This document shows, piece after piece, positions 25,301 to 37,054 of a DNA stretch of 64,000 nucleotides. The DNA is from Chrysopilus asiliformis (Eukaryota > Arthropoda > Insecta > Diptera > Rhagionidae): NCBI GenBank assembly GCA_964034945.1, contig OZ035963.1:45395332-45459331 (forward strand), written 5' to 3'. Positions within the stretch are counted from its first letter, which is position 1, and each line of letters begins with the position of its first letter. The translations under genes and the position numbers were made by a program. The notes below the pieces were generated by a model. That model searched no databases. It saw only the letters and a list, made by a program, of their open reading frames with translations, and was not told the origin of the DNA.

Positions 25301-28233
25301 ATTTAAACTACACATTTTCTTGTTACGGCATAGTTCAGCATTGATGACAAATCTCAAAATCCATTCATATCTTCTATGTATTAGACGCTAGAATTTTTTA
25401 AATATTTTTTCCGAATTCAGAAGGTAGTTTTCCCTCAGAAAACAAATTTTCAATCAAATATTAAGCGTTCATCATGAAATGCTTGATCGAAACATTGACG
25501 TCTAACCTTTTTTTCACGTCTAACAACGATAAGTAAATCTCTAACTAATAGTTAGTTGGACGAAGCTTGCCTGCTAATTCAGCGAAAGTTTAGTGGCCGT
25601 TAACTTGACGTTTAGAGTCCACTAACTCGATTTGGTGGCCGCTAAAAGTTTTGTGAATCCTGTCATTATGCTAGCAAAATGGTGTGGTTATCGTGTATAT
25701 TGTACAGGGGCGTAGTGTTAATATAAGAATGTCATATTCTGCTCACATCAAATATTTTTAAATATTTCCCACAACAATGAAAGATGTATACTTAAAGTCA
25801 ACTAACTAAATCTCTAGAATATTTAGAAATGAACAATCTTTCGGTAGCGTAGTAAATACATAAAAGAAAGTCGGGTGGCGAAACGTGAGGTTTTTAGTTT
25901 CGTTTCGACATGTTAAATTTGAGTTATTTTTATTTTGATACAGTCCAATCATGTCTGACCCGTCACATTTGTCTGGTAAAAACCAGAGGAACAGCCAGAA
26001 AAAATCGAGAAGAGTAAAATATGCGATTTACAATATTGGAAATTAATAAATGTGTGTATTGATGTTGGTTAAGTTAGTACAAAATTTTTCGAAAAAAATC
26101 AGTATTTTTCAAAATGCATAGTTCGGGAATGGTTAGTCGTAGATACATTGGGCCCTATTAGGGTATTCAATTATTCGTGTTTTCGAAAAAAATTGAATAT
26201 CGAATATTTCTTTTGAAAAAACCGATTATTCCAATTTTAACGAAACTATTAAGTTTTCGGTTTATATCTAGTGAAAAATTGGAAAACGTCAAACGTCAAA
26301 TGCAGTTTTTTCAGATTTTATTTTGTAAATAAGTGCAAATAATGTTACAATCCGGCATGGCTATTTTCACAGAGCAGCATGACGAAAAAATGCGCTACTT
26401 TCATGCTACAATGTGTGAAGGCCTCTACAATCCATAAATTGAAACAGCTGCAATATTTTCAAATGCTGCCCACATAAAAAGCAACTACGTGTGAACACTA
26501 AAATTAAAAAGTAGTCGCTGCCAGAAAAAATTTCATCTGGTTGAAACTTTTGCGGGGCTACTTTCTTAGAACCAGCAGTACCAGCACAAATTTACACTTT
26601 GAACCGGATCTTTCATATTTCTAAACTTATTTCAATTGAAAGCAAACACAAAAAAAGGAGAAAATGTGTTTTGCCCCTGGAAGCGACTTTTGCGTCTAAA
26701 TGAAAATCCGCCATTGGGTAATCTAAAAGTTAATGAAACGAACCGAAATTTTATAAAGTATTATATTACTTGAAAGTTATAGATTCAGTCTCTATTCAAG
26801 GTTATTAGTAAAGCTAAATGTAAAACAAAGTTAAGGTCATAGCTGAAAATGTCTAACAGACTTTGAAATTCATTTTTCAAAATACATGTCCTTCGATTTT
26901 TGACCGTTTTGCCTTAAATGAAAAATAAAAATTGAAGTTACAAAATACTAAAAAATCGGATATGTGTTTTTTTTTGATTTTCACGGAGTCAAAATTGAGA
27001 AACGTGTTGTAAATTTTTTTTGGCATATGCTCTCTAGAATTTGCCTATCCGAAGCCCAAACCCCAATTAAAATCCGGACACTGGGTTAAGGTATAATAGG
27101 ACATGGAACAGGAAGATGATATAGTTTTTTTTATATGCTCTCTAAATACTGCTCTAACCAATGGTGGAGTGGAACCTACAAAAAAATTCCTGATCTTCTT
27201 TACGAGGTATTAGGAGAGGGTAAGATGGGAGGGAATTCCAACTGTCAACAACATGGCTAAAAACATCCGCGCAATTTGGTTTAATATTCTTCGTTGGGGA
27301 TTCAAAACATACAGGAAAACACCCTCAATTGATAACTGCAACACGAAATCACGTAAAAATAACTTTATGAAGTGTAGCCTAAAAAAAAGCAACGAGCTGT
27401 TCAAATATTTTTAAATATGACTTAAATCAACTGAACGAAATTACTGAAATAATATTCTGAGTCAATGGTAAAGTTAATCTCTGACCTGAAATAATATCAG
27501 AATATTTGCCTTATTTGTAACTTGCCCTAAGCAGTATGAATTAACCTTGGAAATGCTGTTTTTGTTAATATTGATAGATATGCAAATTTAAGGATCGAAG
27601 ATAATCCTTTTCTAAATGAAAACCTCGCATATGTACAAATGTGGTAAAAAAAATAGGCTTGGGTGAGTTCTACGAATTTGTTTTATATAAAATCCTTAGC
27701 AATGGAAAATATATACACCCAATGATTAAATTCAGCATCCATAACTGCAGGTACAAAATTCTACGAAGGAAAATCGTATTTTTTTTTCCATACATACAAA
27801 AATTCCAATTGAATTCAGTTTTACAACTTTTAGAATTTAAAGGTTTTTTCAAAAGCAGTAACACAGGGACTACATAGACTTTTATTTCTGGTGTACCAGA
27901 AAAACTGTTAAGTGAGAAATTAAATACGTTTTTCTATAATAATTCGTAAATATCAGATCAATATTTTGACGGTATGATTTCAAGATGCTCTATGGAAATG
28001 AGTAGTGATAGTTACTACTTGGTACTCACAACACCATCAATCGAAATGGGATTAGAAATAGTGTGAAGAAAGAGTGAAAATAATATTTTGAGTTCCGATT
28101 TTGCTTTAGTTCTTTTTTTAATCGCTTTGGTTCCTAAATTGAGGTTTCGTTGTAAAATGTTTGGCTGGGGCAGCCATTGTTTTTGAGTTACAGACAGTGA
28201 TTCAAAAAATGTTTTGGTATTTATGGGTCGTCA
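22318..28233. other. Upstream or 5' intronic region of the zinc-finger gene, no gene found
   Basis: The acceptor at 22318 shows that a 5' untranslated exon must lie to the right, but nothing marks it. The region is A/T-rich. It contains a segment at about 22925-23130 related to 35160-35400 (shared cccacttccat..tt and acaatattttcattagttcg-type phrases), an inverted-repeat element (24031-24569), and a segment at 24775-24960 related in reverse to 55060-55220 ('gatgttttcacatc..', 'caaagcctg'). The rest, including 25000-28230, gave only short chance open frames. Confidence 0.5.
24031..24569. mobile_element. Inverted-repeat element, about 540 bp
   Basis: aaatttttagctctattacg at 24031 faces cgtaatagagctcaaatttt near 24547 in inverse orientation. 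The interior has a tandem phrase gcgcctaaagttatt repeated twice (near 24339-24373) and two tacagttcagtg motifs. There is no open frame and no clear target duplication. Class unknown. Confidence 0.5.
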
Positions 28234-28412
28234 TAAAAAAAGTTTTTATTTAGAAAAAATGTGCTAAAAAAAACCTTTTTGGGAGCTGTGTATCAAAAAT
28301 AAAAGCGAGATAAATATTTATTTTATTTTTTATGCTTTTATTTCTGATACACAGCATTCAAAAGCTTTTTTTCCTTGTTAGTACATTCTTTCTAAATGAA
28401 AGCTTTTTTTAA
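28234..28412. repeat. Foldback MITE, second copy of the 'agcgagataaa' family
   Basis: Arms agtttttatttagaaaaaat and attctttctaaatgaaagct are mirror images. The core has agcgagataaatatttattt and ttatttctgatacacagc, matching 17155-17290. Non-coding. Confidence 0.55.
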
Positions 28413-28557
28413 TTTTTTTATTTTAATCTTTTTAGTCATTTTGTATTTAATTAGTATGACTAAAAATCGAAAATGACATCTGTCTTTCGCCACGCTTGTT
28501 TGTATACTTTTCAGTTTTCGAACATATTTAGCCATGGCAACATAATCATACTAATAT

Positions 28558-29090
28558 ATAAACATAACAAAAGCTATAATTGCCAATCTGGCAATTATTG
28601 AATACCCGTATGGCGATATTCGTATCAAAACCAAAATTCCACTTTGAAGTCAAACATTCCAATAAGATTTTTTAAAATTTATTCCAATCGGATTTTGATG
28701 TATGGGAGTTTTATGTAGAATCATATCCTAAATAACTTTTGTTCTTGGACTTTTTTGAAAAGATGCACCGTTTTTGAGATATTCATAAAAAACGTTTTCG
28801 TTCGTATGGAGGTACCCCCCCTAATGGTTCATTTTTGCCCATTGACGAACTTAGCCTTACATTTTACGAAAAACGAATCTGCGCAAAATTTCAAGTCTAT
28901 AGCTCAATCCGTGCGCCCGCAATCCGCGCCACAGACGGACGGACGGACAGACGGACATGCAAAAATTAATTATTTTTATCATTCTAAACACACTGGTGTA
29001 ATTCATTTTTGTGTGTGATGACGGGATCTTGGCGTTACAAACGGTAAGGCAAAGTTAATATACCCTTTGGTTTCACCATACGGATATAAA
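28558..29090 (+). repeat. R1 repeat copy, complete
   Basis: Opens with aaacataacaaaagctataa and closes with tttcaccatacggatataaa; the central palindrome is partly lost (ggaggtacccccc) and the GACGGACG tract is short. It has the same order of blocks as the 10.5-12.2 kb array. It is followed at 29091-29275 by another repeat phrase (tgtctgttccactttcacgc) with a purine-rich gtaaggggaggggg block. Confidence 0.82.
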
Positions 29091-29941
29091 AATCAGCTGG
29101 TGTCTGTCTGTTCCACTTTCACGCAAAACCGGCTGAACCGATTGTCTTGAAATTTGGCATGAGTGTCTGTGGTAGTTCTGGTTCCAACATAGGCATACGG
29201 AAAAGTAGCGCGAGGGGTGGGGGAGTAAGGGGAGGGGGTAACGACGGGTATGCAAGCTAGTCGTCTATAAATGTATGAATCCACATTACTATATTTCCAC
29301 TTAAGCGCTTAATTGCAAAACAATTTTTAGGTAATTATTTTTCAAAATTTTCTCAAAAATAAATTCAATTTTTCAAATCGCATTTTATTGAAATAGCAAT
29401 TACCGACTTAAACAGTTATTGGTTGTCACCACTTCTTCTTGATGCCTTTGAGACATTTTTACGGATTTTTTGACTCCAGAATCGGATTCAGCGATACCAA
29501 AAACCTCTAGATGCGATTTTTTTTCGGAAAAGGACAATCACGTTATTCTTACAGGACTTTCTGTCAAGTCAATCGATTCAAAATTAGATCGCAAGCTTTG
29601 ACCCCAACAAACAAACAGATATAAGCTAAATAAAAGCTTTTACAAAGGAAAAGTCTGTTTTTGTTGGCCTGTGTTATTTGAGGGAAAAACAAATTAGTTA
29701 ATGCAATTCACATATAATTTGCACGTGGTTTACAGTCTTGGTAGTATCAATCCTCAAGTCTTATACTGCACCAACAAAAATGGTGTTAGTCTGTGCGGGA
29801 GCCTGGTAATGCAAACTTTTGATAACGCGTAAGTTGGTATTTGATTATATTTTTATAACCAGTTCGCTAAGAAATTTTGATAGAAAACTCAGCCGTACTT
29901 GGGCACTACAGGCAAAAGCTTAATTAAGGAAATGGTAAAAA

Positions 29942-30409
29942 ATAACAAATGCTCTAATTGCCAATCTGGCAATTATTGAAAACCCGTATGGTGATTTAAG
30001 TGAACGGCGAACAGTTGTATCAAAATTCCACTTTGAAGTCAAACTTTTCAATAAGATTTATTCCAATCGGATTTTGATGTATGGGAGTTCTTGCACTTTT
30101 TTGATAAGATGCACCCCTTTTTTGAGATATTCGCAAAAAACGTTTTCGTTCGTATGGGGTGTACCCCCCTAATGGTCCATTTTTGTCCATTAACGAACTT
30201 AGCCTTGTATTTTACGAAAAACGAATCTGCGTAGAATTTCAAGTCTCTAGTTTAATCCGTGCGCCCGCAATCCGCGCAACAGACGGACGGACATGGAAAA
30301 TCAATTTTTTTTTCATTCTAAACACGCTGGTGTAATTCATTTTTGTGTTGGCGTTACAAACGGTAAGGCGAATTTAATATACCCTTTGGTTTCACCATAC
30401 GGATATAAA
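29942..30409 (+). repeat. R1 repeat copy, internally deleted
   Basis: Starts at ataacaaatgctctaattgc and ends at ttcaccatacggatataaat. About 70 bp are missing relative to the full unit, in two blocks: part of the left arm near 30060-30090 and the gatgacgggatcttgg stretch near 30345. The intergenic stretch 29276-29941 before it has no recognisable gene. Confidence 0.78.
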
Positions 30410-30887
30410 TATCTGATGTGAACGGCACATGACTTTCTTATATAAAATCTTCGTTCTTGCGCAATTTACGCTATAACCTGACGAATAAAATTTTAATTTA
30501 TATAAAAATTTGAATTTTACAAAGTCTTAAATATCTCGATAACGGTAAAAGATATTAATTTACGACAAAAGGAAAAATATGTAGAACATTTTAATACCTT
30601 TGATTCTACCTTTAACAGTTTTTATTTTGAGAAATCATTAGTTTGCGAATAATTCGCTATAATCTAATTTTTACTTTTTAATTAAAATATCTCAATAACG
30701 GTAAAAGACAAAATTGTGAAGATTGTCATTCCCAATAATTCGTCTCACATATATAACCAGCAAAAAACCGTGGTTTTTCGAGGTAATTTTAAATAACGGT
30801 ATATCTCGATTACACATAACATAAGACTACCGAAAAACACGTAGTTTCGGAGTAAATGCAAAAAAATGAAATTGCGATTTTTGTTAA

Positions 30888-30998
30888 CCCTTTCAGTCAC
30901 CACGTACACTATAGTGTACACACTTTTCAGAAGCCATAACTCATAACTTGACTTGGTAGAAAGTATGCACACTATAGTGTACGTGGTGACTGAAAGGG
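30888..30998. mobile_element. piggyBac-like palindromic MITE, TTAA target sites
   Basis: A 111 bp element begins ccctttcagtcaccacgtac and ends with its perfect inverse over about 34 bp, with gtacactatagtgtac palindromes in both arms. TTAA lies immediately outside each end (30884-30887, 30999-31002). CCC-type ends at TTAA are the piggyBac signature. A third, partial terminus (tactgaaaggg followed by TTAA, 31564-31578) lies 576 bp to the right, so the original insertion may span 30888-31574. Confidence 0.8.
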
Positions 30999-31120
30999 TT
31001 AAATGCATTTGTGACCCAATTTTGATTTTTTGAGTAAAAAGCTGGACTACAGCGGGCGTAATTTAAGAAAAATTAAAATTTTTGATTTTTTTTGTTTTTT
31101 TTTTTTGTTTTAAATGAATA

Positions 31121-31507
31121 CTAATAGCACAAATAATATACAGATGAACAGAGCTCAAAGAAAATCATGTTATATGAAACCAAATCAAGCGAGCTTTTAA
31201 AAGCCGAAAAACTTTTTTCTCTGGAAGAGAACCTTGTCTTCGGTTCTTTTGAGATGATTTCAAGCTTTTGTAAACTTGTTTTATACAACCCCACCGCCGC
31301 GCCAATCATACAAAAAATTCAACACATTTATTACATTCACTTGTGTGTGTGTTCGGCATACGATTTGACGAAAAACTATCTCTCCACTCTCGCTCAAAAT
31401 TTAAGTCAAAAGCTTTTGTCGGCTGATCTTCTGTCGGCTGATCGTTGAAAATTGTATCATGAGTTTCTTTGAGCTCTGGTCATCTGTATATTATTTGTGC
31501 TAATAGC
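31121..31507. mobile_element. 387 bp inverted-repeat MITE nested in the R2/piggyBac-like insertion
   Basis: ctaatagcacaaataatata at 31121 faces tatattatttgtgctaatag ending near 31506, with similarity of about 50 bp per arm through cagatga.cagagctcaaag. An open frame of 93 codons inside shows no recognisable motif and looks incidental. Confidence 0.7.
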
Positions 31508-32813
31508 TTAAACATCATTAATTTGTATAGAGAGTATTTTTAACCCCCATAGAACAAAATAGGTACTGAAAGGGTTAAGGTTACTCCTGATTAACGGATT
31601 TCCGGAAAATGTTTTTTAGGCAAAATAAAGAGGTTGAAATTTTTCATGAATACAATATCTACGTAATTATACATCGTATAAGAATGTAATTATGAAAATT
31701 GGTAAGGAAAGAAAAGATCATGCCTATATTGAGCCGTTTACAATATGAAGAATCCATTATTGAAAAACATTGCAATATTTTCTTAAAACTATCGAACTAC
31801 TGTAAATTATGTGAAAAACTTTTTGATTTAGAAAACTAAAGCACCTAATTTATTATTAAATCACAACAGCAAAATTATTAGCTCTTTCACAACCTAATGA
31901 ACTGGATAACTAAGATGATATGACGAATAATAAATTGAGTAAATTTAATAAAGATTTCGATAATTTATTATGTTTAAGCAAATGGAAACATCAATTCACA
32001 GAAATAATCCATTTGGGTATTTCAAGAAGGTCAGGCGACAAATATCCATCCTCTGTAATTCTCATCAGTTAACAAGTGGACATTTTCATATTAAAGAAAT
32101 AAAAATCCAAAAATTCACATGGAAACTTCATACAAAAATCACAAAACTTTAAGGGAAAAAATCCGTTCAAAAGCTGAATATCACATTGAAATTCATTCAA
32201 AAAGTAAAATTAACAAACAACAAAAATCACACAAGACTCGTAATTAAAGAACAAAAATATAGAAAAAAAAACAAAAGACGATGAAAAGAAGACCGCACAG
32301 GATTTAAAGGTCGATTCGATGAGAAAAATACAGTAAAAAAAACCAAAATCCTGGTACAAAGAAAAAAACATACCGAGTGTCCGCGCTGTCTTAATTTGGG
32401 CAGTAAATCGAAATGAAAACACAGTCAAATCCTCAAATATCGCAACACAACGACGATCAAAAGAGAAAAGGATGAAACAGGACTGCCGAATAACACACTT
32501 CTATTCCCAGAGCACATCTAATACTTTAGCATAAAACTTTAAATAACTTGAGTTGGAGGTAATGGTGCAGGATTCATGAATTTTTCTCTTTCTAACCAAT
32601 CATTCAGCTTTATGTATACGAACTCTAAACGTTACTATGTGTGTAAAGTAAAGAGTCTGTGGGAAAAATTTATTGGTGTTTGTTATCCATTATCCTTATG
32701 CTCAAATTTTCTACACATAACAGAGTCAAACACCCACACATTTTCATTTATTCGTTGTAAAATTACTGATTTATATGACTACGCTGTGTAAAATGTGTAC
32801 TTGATAAAATGAA

Positions 32814-32988
32814 TGATTAAATCGCATATATTTAACAAAGTGGTATTTGCGCCTACCTGACAGGGGGATGAGAATTCTATAAAAGGATTCATTCCACTTG
32901 CTCGAGACACAGGACAGCAGTGACTGTGTCGCCTTAAGCTTATAAATTTAATGTCAATTAAAGCGACACAACTCGTCGATTACTTACA
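32814..32988 (+). mobile_element. Candidate solo LTR, 5 bp TSD atgaa
   Basis: A 175 bp segment starts TG and ends CA (ttacttaca) and is flanked by identical ATGAA at 32809-32813 and 32989-32993. It contains a TATA box (ctataaaag near 32878), the expected promoter of an LTR. No internal retrotransposon sequence adjoins, so it would be a solo LTR left by recombination. The rest of the 31661-33457 stretch is A/T-rich without other features. Confidence 0.5.
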
Positions 32989-33871
32989 ATGAATTTCTTT
33001 CGGTCATCTTTAAGATTTTATTTTGTTTACACGTGGTGTGAAAAAAACCGTGATATTTAAAGATCTTTCGTTAAAACATATTTGTCACGATTTCTTGTAT
33101 TTATGGAGATTAAAGTTTTTGTTTTTCTACTGTGATGCTGCTGAAAATTTCTACTGCGAATTTTTGGAATATTAAGAGAATCTGATGTGGGTTTCTAGCC
33201 CGAGATTTTTTATACAAAAATCCAGTTTTAAAAACTTAAATTGAAAAAAACTGTTATTTGAATTTCGACTCATTTGAACTCTTTTATATGAACAAAACTG
33301 CTTTCATTTTCTTATATGAAGCTCGTTTCTTATGAGATACTTTAGAAATTTCGATATCATACATTTGTTCACCGATAGCGTTAGCTAATTTTTCTTATGA
33401 TTATTTTTTTCAGGAGTTTTTGTAAAATGAGTGGTGTCAGATTTTCCCGTGAAAATGCAGTCAAAGTCCTCTAACTCGAAATCCCTATAATTCGAATTTT
33501 CCTCTAACTCGAATTTTTTAACCTTTTTTTGCGCTCCCTTCAATTTTTCTTTAAAAAAGAACTCTCTAAGTCGAAATTCCTCTAACTCGAAGAGATTTTG
33601 GAGCTCTTTGGTCTATTTTAATTCCTCTAAGTCGAAATAAAACACAAAATATGCTCATCCTATACTCTCTCTCAAAATTGCAGCAAAGAAAAAGAAACAG
33701 TCTTTCGATCAAGCCCTATTGTTTCTGTTCCACAACACTTTTTCCACGGGTTGGAAAGCAAATTTATGCTTTGTATTGGTTTGACGTATCTTTATTAAGG
33801 CAGTACAGGATTAAATGAGTTATTAAGATGACGAAATCTTAATTACGGACACTCCTGATTCAAACAGAATT

Positions 33872-34090
33872 TTGGAAGAAGTAACTGGCGATTCTGATAG
33901 TGATGATAATGATGTCCAAATATTCGGTATTTCAAAGCCCGAAAAATGTGAAATAGAACAGGCCATTGAAACGTTTCATTCTGCAATTGAGATGACTTCT
34001 AATGTTCCCGATGAGATACAATCACTTTGTTCAAAATTGAAAAATTTTGGAAGTGCGAAAATGTTACCGCGAAATCTTAATCTAAAATAA
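33872..34090 (+). pseudogene. Probable C-terminal remnant of a Tigger-type transposase
   Basis: A 72-codon open frame inside the Tigger-like element. It has an acidic run DSDSDDND followed by an amphipathic helix-like stretch (EQAIETFHSAIEMTSNVPDE), a composition common at the C-terminus of Tigger/jerky transposases. No catalytic aspartates are present. The assignment rests on position within the element rather than on a diagnostic motif. Confidence 0.4.
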
Positions 34091-34128
34091 CGGATTTCTA
34101 TAAACAATAAAGAACGATGCACGATTTT

Positions 34129-34468
34129 GCCCCTAAACTAACTTTTGAACCCGTGTAGTTTTCACTTTGGTTGAATACTTTTTGGAAAGGGCACAGTCTC
34201 TAATGTGATCCATATAATATATAAACCATATTATGGTTTCAAGAGTCACCGAATTGCAGGGGTAGGTGAGGGGTTAACGAACTTTCTCGTGATTTTTCAT
34301 GGCATGATTTCTGTCAAAAATCACGAGAAAGTTCGTTAACCCCTCACCATCCCCCTGCAATTCGGTGGCTCTTGAAGCCATATATGAATGAAACTAGAGA
34401 CTGTACCCTTTCCAAAAATTATTCAACTAAAGTGAAAACTACACGGGTTCAAAAGTTAACCCAGGGGC
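34129..34468. mobile_element. 340 bp near-perfect hairpin (foldback MITE) inside the Tigger element
   Basis: The two halves are inverse copies along almost their whole length. Outer arms carry acttttgaacccgtgtagtt and its inverse. The inner 33 bp arms are a perfect match (ggtgaggggttaacgaactt... and its inverse) around an 18-base loop near 34298-34315. It breaks the Tigger element. No clear target duplication. Confidence 0.75.
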
Positions 34469-35159
34469 ACGAAAAATGCTATTTATTGTATGGTTCTGTA
34501 TCCCTTATGCATCTACCTTAAAACAGCTAGAAGCTGGTATTTAATTTTTTGTTTTGTGATAATTTATTTTGTTTTTTGTTGTTTTTAGCTTGTTTTAAAA
34601 ACTTATAAAAACGATTAAATATACATATATGTACATGTATTTAAAAAAAAATTTCAATTTCTCTAACTCGAAATTCCTCTAACTCGAAACGATTTTGATG
34701 GCAGCAGACAATTCGAGTTAGAGGACTTTGACTGTATTAATAAAAATGAATTTTGGTTTATCACGTCTTTTTATAGTTGTTCCAGCTTTTTGAAAATGTT
34801 TATTGTCTTTCCCGATAGGTTTCCCCCGCTTTTTAAGGCTCGTTTGAGCCAAGTATTCTTAAAAAAAAGCTTTTGTAAGCCTAATTAAACTATAGAAATT
34901 CTTGGACTTAAGAAATTCAAGTTGTTAATTTTCGCTGGTGCAAACGACTATAAATCTATTTTCGACTAATCAGAAATTGTATTGCCACTTTATGACATTT
35001 TTCAAACGTCCGCTTACCAAAATGTTTTTCAAATGAATATTTTTTCTTTATATTTTCGCCAAATCTATTCGAATTTAAAAAAAGGATACATCTTGCCTAT
35101 TTTTTTAATGTTTGTGATGTTTCGAACATTTAAAGCTCTTATTTAGCTTGCCTTCGTAT

Positions 35160-35400
35160 TTGTTTGTCTGTCTGTAGGGGTCAAATCTTCCAATCCAATT
35201 TTGTACCCACTTCCACTCATCCAATTAATTGACTTGAAATTTAGCACACATATGTAAGTCCGATGGCAATACAATATTTTTACTATTTCGTCCTTGTAAT
35301 AATAAGGGAAGGTCCTGTAAGGATACCGTGGTCATCCTTTTCCTCAAATTTCCCGGAAAAACATCTTATCTGAGGGTTTTGGGATCGAATTATCGGCGGA
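35160..35400 (+). repeat. Dispersed repeat related to 22925-23130
   Basis: Holds gtttgtctgtctgtaggggt, cccacttccactcatccaat and acaatatttttactatttcg, phrases with counterparts near 22930-23050. No coding content. It adjoins an R2 copy on its right. Confidence 0.45.
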
Positions 35401-35404
35401 CAAA

Positions 35405-36745
35405 AAAATATATGATGTGAACAGCCCATGACTTACATAAAATCTACGTTTCTGCACAATTTACACTATAACTCAACGAATAAAATAGTTAATTTTTTTT
35501 ATAAAATCTATTATCGAGAAACGGCAAAAGAAATTGATTTACGATAAAAATGTCGAGAATTTTAATATCTGTAATTCTTATTTTAACAGGTTTTCAATTT
35601 GCAAGCAATTCGTAAAAAATCTATTTTTATATCTTTTAACGGAAATACTTCAATAACAGTAAAAGATAGCGAATAACGGATAACACGTAAAAAAAACAGA
35701 ATCAACTTTAAAAAAAAAAACCTAAAAAAATAAAGAAGATAATTGAAAAAACTAAAGCGCCAAAAAGTAAAAAAAAATTTTTAAAATTTGTTATTTGGTA
35801 TTTCAAATATTCAGGGTATTCACAGTCCTCTTTTAATTTTCGGTATTCGGTGTTTTCGGTAATATTAAAAGACTGAAAATATTCTGCTGTGAACATCCCA
35901 CAGCACAGATTTGATAACAGCGCTTTTATTGGATACGTGACCAAATCATGAACTGCGAATTTGATTGTAAAATATGTCACCTACTTTTAAATCCATGTTT
36001 GATGTATTCTTTTGAATTTCTATTGTGGCAACGGCTATCAAAATTGAAAAAAAAAAAATTGCAGTCCGATGAGATAACCAGCGAGAAAATTTGACAACTA
36101 AAAACATTACTAGCGCCACCCGCGGTTGATTCTTGATACCGAATAACCGGGCCGAAAGACACGACTCAAGGCAAGTCTACAATTACCGAATCCGGTAATT
36201 CATTTTTACATGAACCAAGTTACCATCTCGGTAAAAATCTGTTAAATTTGACTGAATTATCGAGCGGTAAAATTACTCGCAATTTAAAAGAGGACTGTGA
36301 ATACCCTGATTGTCAAATTTGAGTACCGGAAAATTTTAATTGTTATTAAAATCTAGAAGTGCATATTCCTCTCTCTCCCTTGTCCCTCACCACTTTTTTC
36401 CACCACTTTCAAACATATCCTCAGAAAAAACAGATATCTCCATATCGGCTTGGGCTATGCAGTTCTAGTAAAATACACAAATGTAGACAATTTTATTATC
36501 TCTAACTCTTGTCATACATAAGACTACTGAAAAACGCGTGGTTGCGGATTAAATCGCGAAAAATCAAATTGGGAATTTTAAAAAGCCGCAATTTTGGTTA
36601 CTTTCGGTTAACGGACTGCCCTGGACCGGATATTGAGAAATATTGTACACAGACTGACAGACATTTTTGTAACATTGCTCCAATCGGTACATGTTTTTTT
36701 AGGCAAAATTAAAAGGTTATTATACTTTGTATAAGAAAGTAAAAG
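35405..36745 (+). repeat. R2 repeat copy interrupted by a hAT-like MITE
   Basis: Left part from tatgatgtgaacagcccatg; right part resumes with aagactactgaaaaacgcgt (near 36522), agccgcaattttggttactt and the terminal ttatactttgtataagaaag. The 35812-36308 element lies within it. Confidence 0.55.
35812..36308. mobile_element. hAT-like MITE with CAGGGTATTCACAG ends
   Basis: The inverted ends (cagggtattcacagtcctct and its inverse aga ggactgtgaataccctg) match over about 28 bp. CAGGG termini suit hAT. An 8 bp target duplication could not be recognised, and the flanks (..caaatatt and attgtcaa..) differ. The interior carries accggtaa-type motifs like the hAT element at 6901. Confidence 0.6.
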
Positions 36746-37054
36746 CATTGAATTATAACAGAAATATGCATTGAAAAGTGTATTGAAATCTCTGTTGATA
36801 TGCAAGTATAAATTCACTTAGAATTGTGTAAATTGAACTATGTGTAGAAATTGCATGTCTTGTCCATCAGATATTTGGTCTTCGAATTATGAATGGAGTC
36901 GGGTCTAGATAACATAAAGTTTACAGAGAACCTGAGTACAAATACCGGATAGAAATAACTGCATCGAAAGCCAGATATTTACAACCTTTCAGGACAAAGA
37001 AAGCAAAGATTCTTATTGATTGTGAATGTACGAAAATAAGATAAGTACACATAC

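Larger units (their letters stand above)
30412..31660 (+). repeat. R2 repeat copy, interrupted at a TTAA site
   Basis: The left part (atctgatgtgaacggcacat onward, then the 'aataacggtaaaagat' phrases) and the right part (ggttactcctgattaacgga from 31577) are both R2. The segment between 30884 and 31578 is inserted DNA bounded by TTAA. Comparison with 35405-36745 and 60060-60300 shows what R2 looks like without it. Confidence 0.6.
33458..34734 (+). mobile_element. Decayed Tigger/pogo-like element, 1.28 kb
   Basis: The left end cagtcaaagtcctctaactc and the right end (inverse, gagttagaggactttgactg) form inverted repeats. TA follows the right end; the left flank is TG, probably a mutated TA. Several 'cctctaactcgaa' subterminal repeats occur at both ends. 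Inside is a short acidic open frame (33872-34090) and an inserted hairpin (34129-34468). Most of the transposase is gone. Confidence 0.82.

Noticed and set aside
31167..31448. 93-codon plus-strand frame
   Set aside because: It lies wholly inside a MITE between its inverted arms and has no recognisable motif.
32870..33050. TATA box followed by ATG as a host gene promoter
   Set aside because: The frame after the ATG stops after about 20 codons, and the TATA lies in a TG..CA segment with 5 bp flanking duplication, better explained as a solo LTR.
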